Shown here in pieces: positions 43,672 through 54,984 of a stretch of 64,000 nt of DNA; position 1 is the stretch's first letter, and each line of letters starts with the position of its first letter. The position numbers and the translations under genes are program-made. Under the pieces are notes generated by a model, which had not been told where the DNA came from, did not search any database, and worked only from the letters and a program-made list of their open reading frames with translations. The stretch comes from Elephas maximus indicus (lineage: Eukaryota; Chordata; Mammalia; Proboscidea; Elephantidae): NCBI RefSeq assembly GCF_024166365.1, contig NC_064820.1, positions 132,576,001 to 132,640,000 on the forward strand, in the 5' to 3' direction.

Positions 43672-43850
43672 TATATAATAAAACTGGTTCCTATTGAGTT
43701 GATTCTGACTCATGGTGACCCCATGTGTTACAGAGTAGAACTGCTCCATAGGGTTTTCTTGGCTGTAGTCTTTACCAAAACGGGTTACCAAGCCTTTCTC
43801 CCATAGCACTGCTGAGTATGTTCTAACCACCAACTTTTAGGTTAGCAGCC
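43672..43850 (-). mobile_element. AfroSINE, long subtype, minus
   Basis: aaaactggttcctattgagt, tctgactcatggtgacccca, gttacagagtagaactgctc, gttttcttggctgtagtctt, accaagcctttctcccatag and a decayed head. Confidence 0.9.
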
Positions 43851-44149
43851 CATTGAGAAAGCTAATAAATGGCTGAATTTGACCTCATTAATTTTAACTT
43901 CTGAAAATATTTAGTCTTGTATATTCTTTTTTTATTCAACCTATGTAAACATCTAAGAAATATGATAGGTGCTGGGGACACATAGGTAAAAGTTAAACAA
44001 ATAAATGTGCACTCATGCTGTCATGGATCTTAGAGATCTTTGAAGCCATTTTCTCCTCACTCATCACGAACAATGAATCACCTTGAACAGTGAATCACCT
44101 AGAAGAAAATCTCCAAGAAGTGGTTACTCACTTATTATTCTTTTTATTT

Positions 44150-44600
44150 TTATTGCTGCACAACAAAATACTACAAATCTTAGTGTCTTAAAACAATAAT
44201 AATCGTATATTATCTCACAGGTTCTGTGGGTCAGGAACTTGGGAGTGGTTTGTTTTAGCTGGCTTGGGGTCTCTGATAAAGATACAGTGAGGTGTTGAAT
44301 GGGCTGTAATTTTTTTTTTGAAGATTAGTGTAGGACAAAGGATCATCTTCCAAACATGGTTGTTGGTGGGAGGCCTCAGTTCCTTATCACTGAATTTCTC
44401 CACAAAGCTGCTTGAGTGACCTCAAGGCACGGCACTGGTTTTCTCTGAGCTAACAATCAAGGCGGCCAAATTGGAAGCTGTAACTCCATTTATGACCTAG
44501 CCACAGGATCTCATCCACTGTATCCTACTAGACACACTGACAAGCCTTGATTCAATGTGTGGGGGATTATGCTAGGGCATGAATACCACAATTACTAAAC
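44150..44600 (-). mobile_element. MLT1-like MaLR LTR, minus
   Basis: ttattgctgcacaacaaaat, ttagtgtcttaaaacaata, ttatctcacaggttctgtgg, gtcaggaacttgggagtgg, ggaggcctcagttccttatc, aagctgcttgagtgacctca and a gaataccaca end follow the reverse MLT1-type LTR order. No coding remnant. Family name by recall. Confidence 0.65.
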
Positions 44601-47394
44601 CTTTGTTTAGAAACATGTCATATCTCTGAATCTAGTCTGACACAATTATCAGTTCAAAACTCTCAACCATTTCCCATATTTTTGTGCAAATAATATGCAT
44701 TTTCTACATTTGTTTGCCAACCATGCCCTCTCCCAAAGGTGTTTTTGTAAGTGTTCTATACTTTTTTTTTTTTACAGCAACATGTAAAAAAAAGTTGGCA
44801 TAGCAGCACTTATGAAAATACTTTCCCTGGAGCGTTGGGTTCACAAAAAATGTAGAAGCTGCACATTATTTGTGTAAAAATACAGTAGTTCATGAAAAAG
44901 TTGAAGTTGCCAGCTCTTACTTGGAAGAAGGAATCTGATAAATTTGTGGAACAAATTTTCAGGGAGTATTATGCGTTTTGTTTCTTTGTTTGCCTTCAAT
45001 TAAACAATCATCCCTAGCACTCTGAAACCATTTTTCTCAGTTCAGAGAATCTTGGCCTGGAGGGAACTTTAACTCTGTTCTCTGTGACCCTAGTACGGTG
45101 TTGGAGTCATTACATGAATGATAACATATTCTTTCCAAACAGAAAATTCTGTCTGCGGAATCATTTCAGCTCTTTTATCTGTTTTATATACTGACATTCT
45201 GAATAAGATTTCAATTTTTTAAGTCTGTTGCAAAAAAAAAAAAAAATGAAAGTACTGATCTAAGTTAACATCTTACCAAAGGCAAGAATTTTTTTCACAA
45301 CATCCGTTACAGATGGTCAATGAGTAGTAAGACTACTTTACAAGATAGGAGATTAGCTTTCACAGGAAACAATAAATTTATATTCAACGGAAAGACAAAA
45401 TCAGCTCCCCAAAAGTTCAGCTCATGGATTTTTAATTCTGCCTTCTGGAGCAATATGAAACAAGTTGCTCCCTTTTCTGCATGACAGGCTTTCACATGGC
45501 TGGAGATAACTGTCACTTCTTGTCAACGCAAGCACGTAATTAACTATAAATTGATATTCTCATTATAATAAATCATTATTTTAATCCCCTGAAGCCATAT
45601 TCTATGTACCTAGTTTCAAGTCTTCATTGTTTCTTTAAAGGTATTTTTAATTGAAATTTTATTTTCCTCTTCTTTTGTCCAAATTAGTGCAATTTTACTA
45701 AAGGCAAAAGCAAATACGTGTTAGACTTCTCAGAAACTGCAAATTCCTTTTCTGCCTTCACCTCTATTTCCTGACAGAAAGGCTTAAAAATCAAATTGCA
45801 AATTCTAACTGCTATTGCCTTCTATCTGGTTGACAGGTATTCTTTGGGTTTACTTGGAGCCCTGATGAGATGACCTAATCCCAGGAGTCCTGTTTTCCCT
45901 TTTGCCCAAGGCCTTCCCGGTGTTAATTAGGTGTAAGGAGATGGGCAGAATTAACTATTTCAGGAGCAGTATTTATCTTCCTCTCATTAAATGCACTGCA
46001 GCAATAATGATGTAAGAAAACCCTTCATTGTTCCGGTTGCCATATTTAAAGGAATCCCTAGTGGATTACTCATAGATCTAATTCTCAGCCAGACAGCTAT
46101 CAGGAAGAAGTAGAGTTTGGTTGACAGTTTACTTAATATCATGATTTGGGGGGACTAACCACTTTTGAAAAATTGCTTTGTTGTTGGTGGCTGGTTGGTT
46201 GTCTTTTCTCCTGAATTGTCCCAAATGTTGTAAATGCCTGTCCTGTGATAGCAGTATTTCCATCTGGCTCTGTGCTCCTCTGTACTGATGCTACATAGAA
46301 AGGCTTTTCTCTTTCTTTTTATATCTTAATGATCAGTATGGTTAATTCAGGTTTTCCGAAGAGTGTTATCAGTGCCAAAAGCTTGCCCTGTCATTGCACC
46401 ACACTGACAGCAATTGCTGCATTTTTTTAAACTGTGCTGCTGTGTGAAAGTTTTCAAAATCATGTTGAAAATGTAGCATCCTTATTTATATAATACAAAC
46501 AGTGTTTTGGAACTACTAAAACCAGTCATTTGTGCAGGGTCAAGGACAAGGTAAACATGCCTCATCTCTATATTTATTGCCCTGTCAACTTTCTCCTAGA
46601 ATTATTCAGGATGAAACGAAGCTTTAAAAAAACTTCACTATTCCACTAAGAAGAAAAGACTTGGTCTTGCCAAACACAGAGTCAAGTGATATCAACTCTC
46701 TCACCTCACATATGGATATTCTGGGTTTCAAAATTAAACTGAAATCTTGTTAAAACAGGTTGTTCTTTAAATTTAGAGATTCCTGCTGTTTTGATAATAG
46801 GCAACGAAGACCGTAAGAATTTTGACAACTAATTTAGGAATTTGGAGATTAGGCATCGTAGGGAGATAAAAACTAAAATCTGATTCTCATTGATACTTTT
46901 ATTGCATGTTTCTAATTTAAAAGTCATTAATGAAGGAGGCATAATGGAGAGAAAATAATGCAGATTTCACCTAAATAAGAAATCACTAAGTAGCATAAAC
47001 CATTCATTTCCTGGAAAATTAGAGACATTTTCGTGGACACCTTTTGTTTGCAAATAAACTTTGAGCAGTTTGGAGATGGCTTCCACATTGGGAGAAACAG
47101 GCTTCAAGAGGGTGAAGTGGTCACACTGACTTTTATTCAGATTATATCTGAAGAAAAACATCTAAGGAAATCACATGAATGAAGTAATATAGAATGATTT
47201 CTCCTTCTATAAAAATTAGCTAAGCTCAAAAATTAGTTTTAAAGATAGTTATCCTCACTCAAGTGGTGTATCATTGTTACAAGACATTACGATCTTGATG
47301 AATCTACACACAGTGTTGTCAAAAAAGAAAGACAACGCTAAACAGGATAAATATTTGAAACAATGTTTAGATTATCAAAAAGAGTAATGACACT
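44601..47394. other. 2.8-kb repeat-poor block
   Basis: No interspersed repeat recognised between the MLT1-like LTR and the next AfroSINE. Only homopolymer runs (44762, 45232) stand out. Contains ggtgttaattaggtgtaagg (45919) and other homeodomain-like TAATTA cores. No coding frame of substance. Possible conserved non-coding DNA. Confidence 0.4.
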
Positions 47395-47404
47395 TTATGT
47401 GGAG

Positions 47405-47576
47405 GAAAGTTAAGTGCTCGTCTGCTAGCGGAAAATGTTGGTGGTTCAAACTCACCCAGCAGCTCAGGTGGAGAAAGAGCTGGCAATCTACTCCTGTAAA
47501 GATTGCAGCCTAGAAAACCCTATGGGGCAGTTCTACTCTGTCACTTGGGATCACTATGAATTGGAATTAACTCAAC
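47405..47576 (+). mobile_element. AfroSINE, long subtype, diverged
   Basis: ggaaagttaagtgctcgtct, gttggtggttcaaactcacc, ggagaaagagctggcaatct, aaaaccctatggggcagttc and gatcactatgaattggaatt. The first ~20 bases of the head are missing or mutated. Confidence 0.88.
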
Positions 47577-47640
47577 CAGGGACAGATTACCCAATAAGCA
47601 AGATAAGCATGTGCTTAGGGCATCAATAAAACAGGGGCAC
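47577..47640 (+). mobile_element. hAT-like terminal segment
   Basis: cagggacagattacccaata, then agcaagataagcatgtgctt and agggcatcaataaaacaggg. The first 24 bases resemble the terminus of the hairpin element at 2769 and its reverse end (caataagcaagg). The other terminus was not found, so the extent is unknown. It abuts the SINE end. Confidence 0.4.
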
Positions 47641-48845
47641 CAGTTGTCCAAAGCAAAGACCCATAGATGCCAAGCAAACCTGACATAAGGAAAAGTGAGT
47701 GCCACAGTGGAAGGAAACTGGCAGAGCTCTAAAAGGAACTGATCGCAGCTCCAGTGTGTGAGAATGTCCTGGCTGCAAATAAAGTTCATGGAGGATCATG
47801 AGGGTGCACATGTCCAAGGTTCTTTAAGCTATGAGGCCCCTACTACTTCAACACCTTCACTGACATCTGTCTCCCACAGCCCCCTCCTGTGGTAATGGAA
47901 ACTCCTTATCTCAGTGGGTCTCTTGGGAATATACTACTTCTTTCTAATAAACAAGAGGTGGATGTGGGCTGTCGAGACTAACTCTTTTTGTATTCACCAA
48001 ATATGCATTGGAACCAACATGAGCGGTTACTGGGCAAGGATGGATTATATTAATAGATAACAGGTCTCTGCTCCATTTTGAGAGAACCAGCTGGTACATC
48101 CATGTATGCTGATCCAGCAGCTCCAGCCAGGAAGTCCAGTAATGCCTTTTGCTGTGATACAAACACAAAGGTATGTCTTGCAAACATCCAGGTACAACCA
48201 CTGGGAACTCCAGGCCCAGATGATGTGCAAAAGTGAGGGAACTCAAGTAAGTTGACCACTGTGATGAATTCAGTCAAGTTACTTTTTAACTGTATAGCAT
48301 TTATTTACAGATTTATGTCCTAAGTTTTACAAAAAATAATATTTATAACTTTGACTTTAAAATCTGTTTGGCATACTTGTGGATATAACCTAACATATGT
48401 TCAATATAATACTAACATGGGTAATAATTTAATATAATGCTAACATAGAAAATTCCAAAAAATACAGGAAATATTAATATTTATCTAACACAAAAAGTTT
48501 TAATTTATGTATCAAGTGAGTTTCATTTTTTATCGTCTGTTGTATGGGACATAGTGCTTGATAGTACTCTCTATATGCTAATAAAAGGTGTTAGGTACAT
48601 TAAGAGGATGCAAAATTCAGTATTTATTTATCATGCAAAAATATGTTTCTCTTTTGCAATAATGAGTGTGTTTCTAAACTCATTTTCCAAGAAAGCAACG
48701 AAGGGCATTTATCAGAATACATGTGTAGAAATTGTGGTATATCGAAAAAATCTTGGTACCCCACATTCACTAAAAATTTTATAACCTAATTCATCTCATT
48801 CCACTAAAATGGCATGTACCACTTTTGTGTTCAAGCACAAATGTT
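47641..48845. other. no gene recognised
   Basis: May include the body of the hAT-like element starting at 47577. Overlapping antisense frames at 47541-48277 have no family features. The 48260-48530 part is very AT-rich. Confidence 0.45.
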
Positions 48846-48847
48846 AA

Positions 48848-48907
48848 GTTGTTGTTAGGTGCCATCAAGTCAATTCCGACTCATAGCGACCCCATGCACA
48901 ACGGAAT
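48848..48907 (-). mobile_element. BovB/AfroSINE 3'-tail fragment
   Basis: gttgttgttaggtgccatca, agtcaattccgactcatagc, gaccccatgcacaacgga match the common 3' tail of BovB and AfroSINE in reverse. The acaacggaa wording favours BovB. A plus-oriented atagcacctaacaacagcaa lies at 49090-49108, giving a tail-to-tail pair around a microsatellite. Confidence 0.75.
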
Positions 48908-48929
48908 GCATTTACATCATAGATAGCTA

Positions 48930-48943
48930 AGACACAGACACAG

Positions 48944-48974
<31 letters not shown>

Positions 48975-48990
48975 CATGGATACATATAAC
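48930..48990. repeat. CA/TA microsatellite
   Basis: agacacagacacagacacac, then catacatatatatatatata. Low-complexity tract between two oppositely oriented BovB tail pieces. Confidence 0.8.
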
Positions 48991-49110
48991 TCTTATATCC
49001 CATTCGAATGCGTGAGTAAGCAGAGTAGGGGGCACCACAGATTATCAGTGCTTAGGGCTCTCACAGGCCTAATCCAGTCCTGAGCTCAATAGCACCTAAC
49101 AACAGCAACA

Positions 49111-49571
49111 ACATTCCTAGAGTCTAGAGCTTCATAAAACAAATGATTATCAGACAAATACAATGTATTTATAATGTTTAAAATACTATATGATACTCAA
49201 AATGGTCTCATATCTATATTATCCAAGCCTTAGAAGACATTATGAAGTTTCTAAAATTAGGTGTTATCCCAATTTTATAGATTATTAAACTAAAGCAAAT
49301 TTAACGATCGTAATGGATTTAGATTATGAATCAATCAAGGACTCATTTTGTGTACTTAGCATTTCCCAGAGTCCCTCAGTATTATATAGCATACAAGTAT
49401 ATTACCATTCATTATACATATAAAAAAATCACAGTAAGGCTGTTACATGAATAGTACGAATTTATCAACAAAACCAGGAAAATTTTGAGAGCAAAAAGGG
49501 ATTCCACTAATAATTGTTCTGGGACAGTGTGAATAACCTGAATTATTTTAGGCAAGCTGAGATGTTTGGTC
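49111..49571. other. no gene recognised; possible MIR trace
   Basis: A weak reverse-MIR-like segment (ttatcccaattttatagatt, ttaaactaaagca near 49265) is the only hint. Otherwise AT-rich unique sequence. Confidence 0.4.
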
Positions 49572-49585
49572 TATGCACCTCATGG

Positions 49586-49741
49586 TAGCCCTGGTGGCGC
49601 AGTAGTTAAGCATTTTGATTGCTAACCATAAAGTCAGCAGTTGGAATACACCAGCTGCTTAGAAATCCTATGGTACGTTTCTACTCAGTCCTATATGGTG
49701 GCTATGAGTCGGAATTGACTAGATAGCAATGGGTGGGTTTT
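49586..49741 (+). mobile_element. AfroSINE with 14-bp TSD
   Basis: agccctggtggcgcagtagt, gctaaccataaagtcagcag, accagctgcttagaaatcct, ggctatgagtcggaattgac and gggtgggttttt. tatgcacctcatgg at 49572-49585 and 49742-49755 is exact. It inserted just 5' of the composite BovB derivative. Confidence 0.95.
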
Positions 49742-49784
49742 TATGCACCTCATGGCAGCTACCACCCTCTGTTAGAGCAGGCTT

Positions 49785-50010
49785 CTTTGTTGCTGTGATA
49801 CTGAACAAGCTTCAGTGGGGCTTCCAGACTAAGACTAGGAAGAAAAGCATCACAATCTACTTCCAAAAATCAGTCAATAAAAACCTTATGAATCACAACA
49901 GATCCAAAACCAGTCATGGAGATGGCACAAGACCAGGCAGCATTTCTTTCCACCATGCATGGGGTCGCCATGAGTCGGGCCAACTGACAGCAGCTAACAA
50001 CAACGTCTAT
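49785..50010 (+). mobile_element. non-autonomous BovB derivative (5' end joined to 3' end)
   Basis: The first half matches the leader of the BovB at 37557: ttgctgtgatactgaac, gcttcagtggggcttccaga, agactaggaagaaaagcatc, gtcaataaaaaccttatgaa. After about 49908 it reads ggagatggcacaagaccagg, cagcatttctttccaccatg, gggtcgccatgagtcggg and agctaacaacaac, which is the BovB 3' end. The whole coding region is absent, giving a ~220-bp SINE-like element. It could be a deleted single copy or one of a family. Confidence 0.75.
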
Positions 50011-50020
50011 GAACAGAAGT

Positions 50021-50714
50021 TGGAAAATCATTGCCCAAAAAATATTTTGCATATGTTTCTTTTTTCTGTTTTATTTTGTCACAAGGGTGAAAATCCTTTT
50101 CTTGTATGTGTGTGGATTTTGTTTTGTTTTTGTTCTTTGTCAGGGCAAGGGGTGGTTTAGGAGAGTAATTTGCTCTTAACTAAAGTGGGAAATTTGTTTC
50201 CTATTTGCTTCTTAATATGTTTGAGGGTATTGTGCAGGTTTGTCACCCATATTCAAGCAAATAATACAAAGGATATTTGTAGGGAAAATTTTTTATATTC
50301 AGAGATTCTCCAGGGTATGTACATACGTCTGCCTACATATATATTTTTTTATCTTGAGAAAATGGAGAATAATAGAAATAATAAATATTGAGTAGTTTTT
50401 AAACACTCAAATGCTGCATTAATATCTTTTAATGCTTATTGAAAAATAATTTTGGAATACTGAGAATTACCATCTCAGACAAAATGATCCAGTGCTTTCA
50501 TTGCCAGGATTTAACTTTTATTTCTCAGGAGCAATTACTCAACCTGAAATTGTCTTTTAACCAAGGATTTAAATTCATTTACATTGTTATCGCTAAAATA
50601 TGTGTACTTGTTTCTACCAACTTCTACATTTTTTGCTTTTTTTTGTTAATATTAGGCTTGTCACATTTTACTTGATCCTTATTTTCATCAAGTAGGTAAT
50701 TCGCCTTTATTTAT
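50021..50714. other. no gene or repeat recognised
   Basis: AT-rich unique sequence. Short frames at 50170-50391 and 50439-50675 have hydrophobic, low-complexity translations without family signs. Confidence 0.5.
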
Positions 50715-51231
50715 TGTCATGGATTGAATTGTATCCCACCAAAAATATGTGTATCAATTTGGCTAGGCCATGATATCCAGTATTGTGTGATTGTCCACCA
50801 TTTTGTCATTTGATGTGACTTTCCTATGCATTGTAAATCCTACCTCTATGATGCTAATGAGGTGGGATAGGTGGCAGTTATGTTAATGAGGAAGAGCTCA
50901 ATCTACAAGATTGTATTGTGTTTTGAACCAATCTCTTTTGAGATATAAAAGAAAGAAGCGAGTAGAGAGACAGGGGGACCTCATAACATCAAGAAAGCAG
51001 AACCAGAAGTGGAGCACATCCTTTGGACCCAGGGTTCCTGTGTGGAGAAGCTCCTAGTCCAGGGAAAGATTGATGAGAAGGACCATCCTCCATTGAAAGA
51101 GGGCATTCCCCTGGAACTGGCATCCTGAATTTGGACTTCTAGCCTACTAGACTGTGAGAAAATAAATTTTTCTTTGCTAAAGCCATCCATTTGTGGTATT
51201 TCTGTTATAGCAGCACTAGATAACTAAGACA
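50715..51231 (+). mobile_element. solo LTR, MaLR-like family (copy 3 of 3)
   Basis: Starts TGTCATGGATTGAATTGTA and ends CACTAGATAACTAAGACA. It contains agatataaaagaaagaagcg (TATA-like), gacctcataacatcaagaaa, gacttctagcctactagact and agaaaataaatttttc (AATAAA). Flanked by the exact 5-bp duplication tttat at 50710-50714 and 51232-51236. No internal region. Confidence 0.9.
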
Positions 51232-51311
51232 TTTATATTTCACTAGCAATTACCATGTATTTTTAACAGAAAGTTTTGGAAAAATATTCCTATCAACATC
51301 AAAAATCATTC

Positions 51312-51553
51312 AGTAACTATATTAATCAGCTCTGCTTTGATGACAAGTGACCTCCAGACTTTAGTGGTTTACCACAAAAAGTTCATTCTTACTTACATTT
51401 CATGTCATCTCTGGAGGTTGTAGGTCAGCTGTGGCCGTATTGCATGTATCGTCTTCATTCTTGAAATGAGGCTGAAGGTGCAGCCCCGCTTTAGGAGATG
51501 CTATTCTTTTGCCAAACCAGAGCTGAGGCATTCAAGCTCTCAAAACTTTTGTT
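51312..51553 (-). mobile_element. MLT1-like LTR fragment
   Basis: ctgctttgatgacaagtgac, gactttagtggtttaccaca, gaggttgtaggtcagctgtg and gaggctgaaggtgcagcccc are a diverged reverse MLT1-type 3' end. It stops where the BovB fragment begins. Confidence 0.5.
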
Positions 51554-51556
51554 TTC

Positions 51557-52090
51557 ATTCGGCAAATCTGCTGCAAAAGACCTCTCTCAAGTGTTATAAA
51601 GCAAAGATGTCATTTTGAGGACTAAGGTGCCCTGACCCAAGCTATCGTATTTTCAGTTGTCTCAAATGCGTGTGAAAGCAGGACAATGAATAAGGAAGAC
51701 TGAAGAAGGATTGATGCATTTGAATTATGGTGTTGGCAAAGAATATTGACTATACCATGGAATGCCAGAAGAATGAACAAATCTGTCTTGGAAGAAGTAC
51801 AGCTAGAATGCTCCTAGGAAGTGAGGATGGTGAGACTTCATCTTATATACTTTGGATGCATCATCAGAAGGGACCAGTCCCTATAGAAGGGCATCATGCT
51901 TGGTAAAGTAGAGGGTCAGTGAAAAAGAGGAAGAAATACAGCAAAATGGATTGACATGGTGGGTGCAACAATGGGCTCAAACACAGCAATGATTATGAAG
52001 ATGATGCAGGACCAGGCAATTTTTTGTTCTGTTGTACACAGGGTCATTATGAGTTGGAAGTAACTTGATGGTACCTAACAACAACAGTAA
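51557..52090 (+). mobile_element. 5'-truncated BovB/RTE 3' end
   Basis: Begins within the ORF end (ggcaaatctgctgcaaaaga) and runs through cactttgaggactaaggtgc-like, gaagtacagctagaatgctc, catgcttggtaaagtagagg, gtgcaacaatgggctcaa and a tcattatgagttggaagtaa end with ggtacctaacaacaacag. It parallels 40245-40751. All frames are broken. Confidence 0.92.
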
Positions 52091-53093
52091 TTTTCTGTCT
52101 ACTCACCTCCCATTGACCAAGGTATGTCAGTGGCCAAGCCTGATATCAAGACAATGGGAAAGTAGAGTCCTCCAGAAGATTTACTAGATTAACTCTAGCG
52201 TCTTGCTAGAGCAAGACAAGATCAACATGTACTGAGCTCATCTATGTGCTAAAGATACTATAAGGAACAAAACTATCCTTGCTTTCCTGAAGCTTACATT
52301 CAGGCTGTGACTTTCCTACCCCACCACTCTTCTGTTTTTCTTTTTTGTTGTTGTTGTTGTTGTTTGTTTTTTAATATCTAGAATTTGCACTAAATTTTCC
52401 CAGACTCAGATTACCTCTTTTCCAAAGCAATCTGTTCTGTTCTTTTTCTCTGAATTTAGTATCCCGTCTTATCTCTCTTAGTATATAAACACCTATTTTA
52501 AATTTTCTTCTATTTCTGGTATCTACTTTCTCCGGTGAGGGTTTATCCTTTAACGTAGTTAGATTTATAATTGTTGTTTGTTAGCTTTTCTCAGCTTCCC
52601 AGTGGTTGATAATATTGAGAACTAAAGAGGCCTTCCTCAATTCAAGTAAATACTACTGTTCCCCAGGCAGGGAATGTGACTTCAGTCCATAGGCTAGCTG
52701 GCTGGAGTGAAAATAGGTAGTGAATAACCAGGAAGTGGCCTGGTGGGTGGGAGCAGTAAACAACACATTATTTAATTGGTTTTCTTTCGAGGTACGTACA
52801 GAACTTATCTTCTGCTTATATAGGAGTCCTTATATATTATAAAAGTTATTTAGACTCCCTACTCAGTTTCTCTCTTTCACCCAAAAGCCCACTTTATAAG
52901 TTCCCCATGGAAAAGTTTTCATTTTATTTAAAGAACTCTTCTCCCAGTTTTATACTAAGGACAAACACCAGAGCAAGCCACGTTAAGGGGGTGATAGCTG
53001 AGCGATTTTCACAATCCTTTAAATAAATATCCAAAGACTGCCTCAGAGTCTACTTCTGCGGCTGCCTCTGATCTGATGGTTACTTCAGGCATG
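52091..53093. other. no gene recognised; short TTG repeat
   Basis: A ttgttgttgttgttgttg tract lies at about 52346-52365. The rest is unique-looking without exon or repeat signals that I can name. Confidence 0.5.
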
Positions 53094-53350
53094 GCTGGGA
53101 ATAAGGCAAGAGGAATGAAGCAAGTGTGGCACTTGCCTCGGGCACAAAATTTAAAAGTTTGTTAAAAAAAACTCAATAATCCAGGTTAAAAAAAAAAAAA
53201 CCCATTACCGTTAATCCAGGTAAGTAATATTAAAATGCAATATTTTTAAAAATCACAATTAATGCAAACTCTAGGATGAACAAAATATCAAAATTATAGA
53301 TAAAGACAGGATCAGTAACAGTGCCCTGCCAAGCCACACTGGAGACTGAG
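53094..53350 (+). mobile_element. possible hAT-Tip100-like remnant
   Basis: aggaatgaagcaagtgtggc, acttgcctcgggcacaaaat, actcaataatccagg and aatattaaaatgcaatattt recall an old hAT-Tip100/Zaphod-type repeat. No transposase frame. Boundaries are guesses. Confidence 0.4.
53187..53211 (-). mobile_element. ~25-bp AfroSINE/RTE tail insertion
   Basis: taaaaaaaaaaaaacccatt with accgt is the extreme 3' end of an AfroSINE in reverse. taatccaggt flanks it exactly at 53177-53186 and 53212-53221. It splits the hAT-like remnant. Confidence 0.75.
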
Positions 53351-53737
53351 CCGGAAGGAAAATCTAGAAATACTGGTATTTTGTTTATTACAGGCTTTTT
53401 TTTTCCCCCCTGCATTAATTTAGATTTTTCAAAATATGATTTATCTCAATTATCGAGTTTTTTGGTGTCTGTTCAAATTTTACATTTGACAAAAGTGCCT
53501 CACCCGCCTTATGCCTCTCTCCTTAGTCTTGGCTCTGATTCAGGGACCTTCTGGGAAGCCAGCCACCTCAGTTGTTCTATGATATAATTGTATTTTTAAC
53601 ATATATTTGTGTTATGTTAGCAGTTCTCTGACTTTGTTGGGTTAAGCAAAAACACTAATCTATTGGCTTTAGAGCTTTTATAACTTCCTCAAAATTCTTG
53701 TCCTCTGATGGAATGTTTTGCTTTTTTTTCTATACTT
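53351..53737. other. no gene or repeat recognised
   Basis: Unique-looking sequence. An 88-codon frame at 53321-53587 starts within the hAT-like remnant and has no recognisable domain. Confidence 0.5.
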
Positions 53738-53940
53738 TTTTGTTAGGTGCTGTGGAGTCAGTTCTGACTCAGAGAGATGATGTGTACAACAGAACAAAAC
53801 ACTGCCCAGTCCTGTGCCATCCTCACCATCATTGCTACGTTTGAGCTCATTGTTGCAGCTACCATGTCAAACCATTTCACTGAGAGTCTTCCTCTTTCTG
53901 CTGACCCTGTGCTTGGTAGAGGATCAGTGTTTTCTGTACT
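53738..53940 (-). mobile_element. BovB/RTE 3' end, minus
   Basis: ttgttaggtgctgtggagtc, acaaaacactgcccagtcct, gccatcctcaccatcattgc, gagctcattgttgcagctac, ctgagagtcttcctctttct match the reverse of the BovB tail. 5'-truncated at about 200 bp. A TA-rich run follows (53974-53995). Confidence 0.88.
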
Positions 53941-54162
53941 ACTATACATTTTTTTTTATTATTCATATATGTGTGTATATATATACATATGTATCTATTT
54001 GTTTTAATTTTCAATAGGAATTTGGGAGAGAGGAAAGGTAAACTTTTATATATATATGTGCTTGGTCAGCCATCTTGAACTGGAAGCTAGCAGAAGCCAT
54101 AGAATCAAGAGAAAATAATGCTAAAATAAATTATTTAAGCTTAAGGCGTGTAAGAAGGAGTC

Positions 54163-54350
54163 CTGGTGGCGCAGTGATTAAATGCTATGCTGCTAACCAA
54201 ACGGTCAGTGCTTCAAACCCACCAGCTGCTCAGTGGGAGAAAGATGTGGCAGTCTGTTTCTGTAAAGATCACAGCCTTGGAAACCCTATGGGGCAGTTTT
54301 ACTCTGTCCTGTGGGATCATTACAAGTTAGAATCAATTTGACACCAATGG
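54163..54350 (+). mobile_element. AfroSINE, long subtype
   Basis: ggagtcctggtggcgcagtg, gctgctaaccaaacggtcag, ccaccagctgctcagtggga, aagatgtggcagtctgtttc, ccttggaaaccctatggggc and tcattacaagttagaatcaa. Confidence 0.94.
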
Positions 54351-54356
54351 CACAGG

Positions 54357-54984
54357 GTGTGGCATATAAGGGGGGATAAAAGATGTGCAAAAGAGATGGG
54401 ATACACAAATAAAAGACTCATGACGATATTTATTAGAAATGGCCACAATTTTTCCTTCAAAAAATAGTGGAAGAATTTGACGTAGGTTTATTTTAGAATG
54501 TGGAAATAAAAGGTGTGAGGAGAAAAGAAATAGGTAAGTTGGATTTTCTCAATCTAGTCGAAAAAAATAATGTAGAAAAATAAGAAGATAAACTACTCTG
54601 TTTCCTTTTTCTGTGAAGATTTACAAGCATTATGTAGATAGATTCATTAGGAGAAGAAACATAACTTAGCAAATAAGGAATCTTGCAGAGCACAGTTCTA
54701 ATTCTTTAAATTAAATGCAAAAAATTTAAATTCTTTAGATTCAAGTAAAAACTTAGCCAAAGGCATCCCATAGTGTATTGTATTGTTTCTTAAATTATTA
54801 TAAATATATATACAGTATAACATTTGCCAGTTCACCCATGCGATAGAGACCTAAACCTGCCATTTGTCACTTGTTTAGCTCTAGCAAAACCTCTGTCATT
54901 TTCCTATTGACAGTTCAAATCGGAACACTAAATGGCTAAAATATGTCTCAAACACTGAGGTGTTAAAATATAAATACAATTTAA
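54357..54984. other. no gene or repeat recognised
   Basis: AT-rich unique sequence between two AfroSINEs. No supported feature. Confidence 0.5.
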
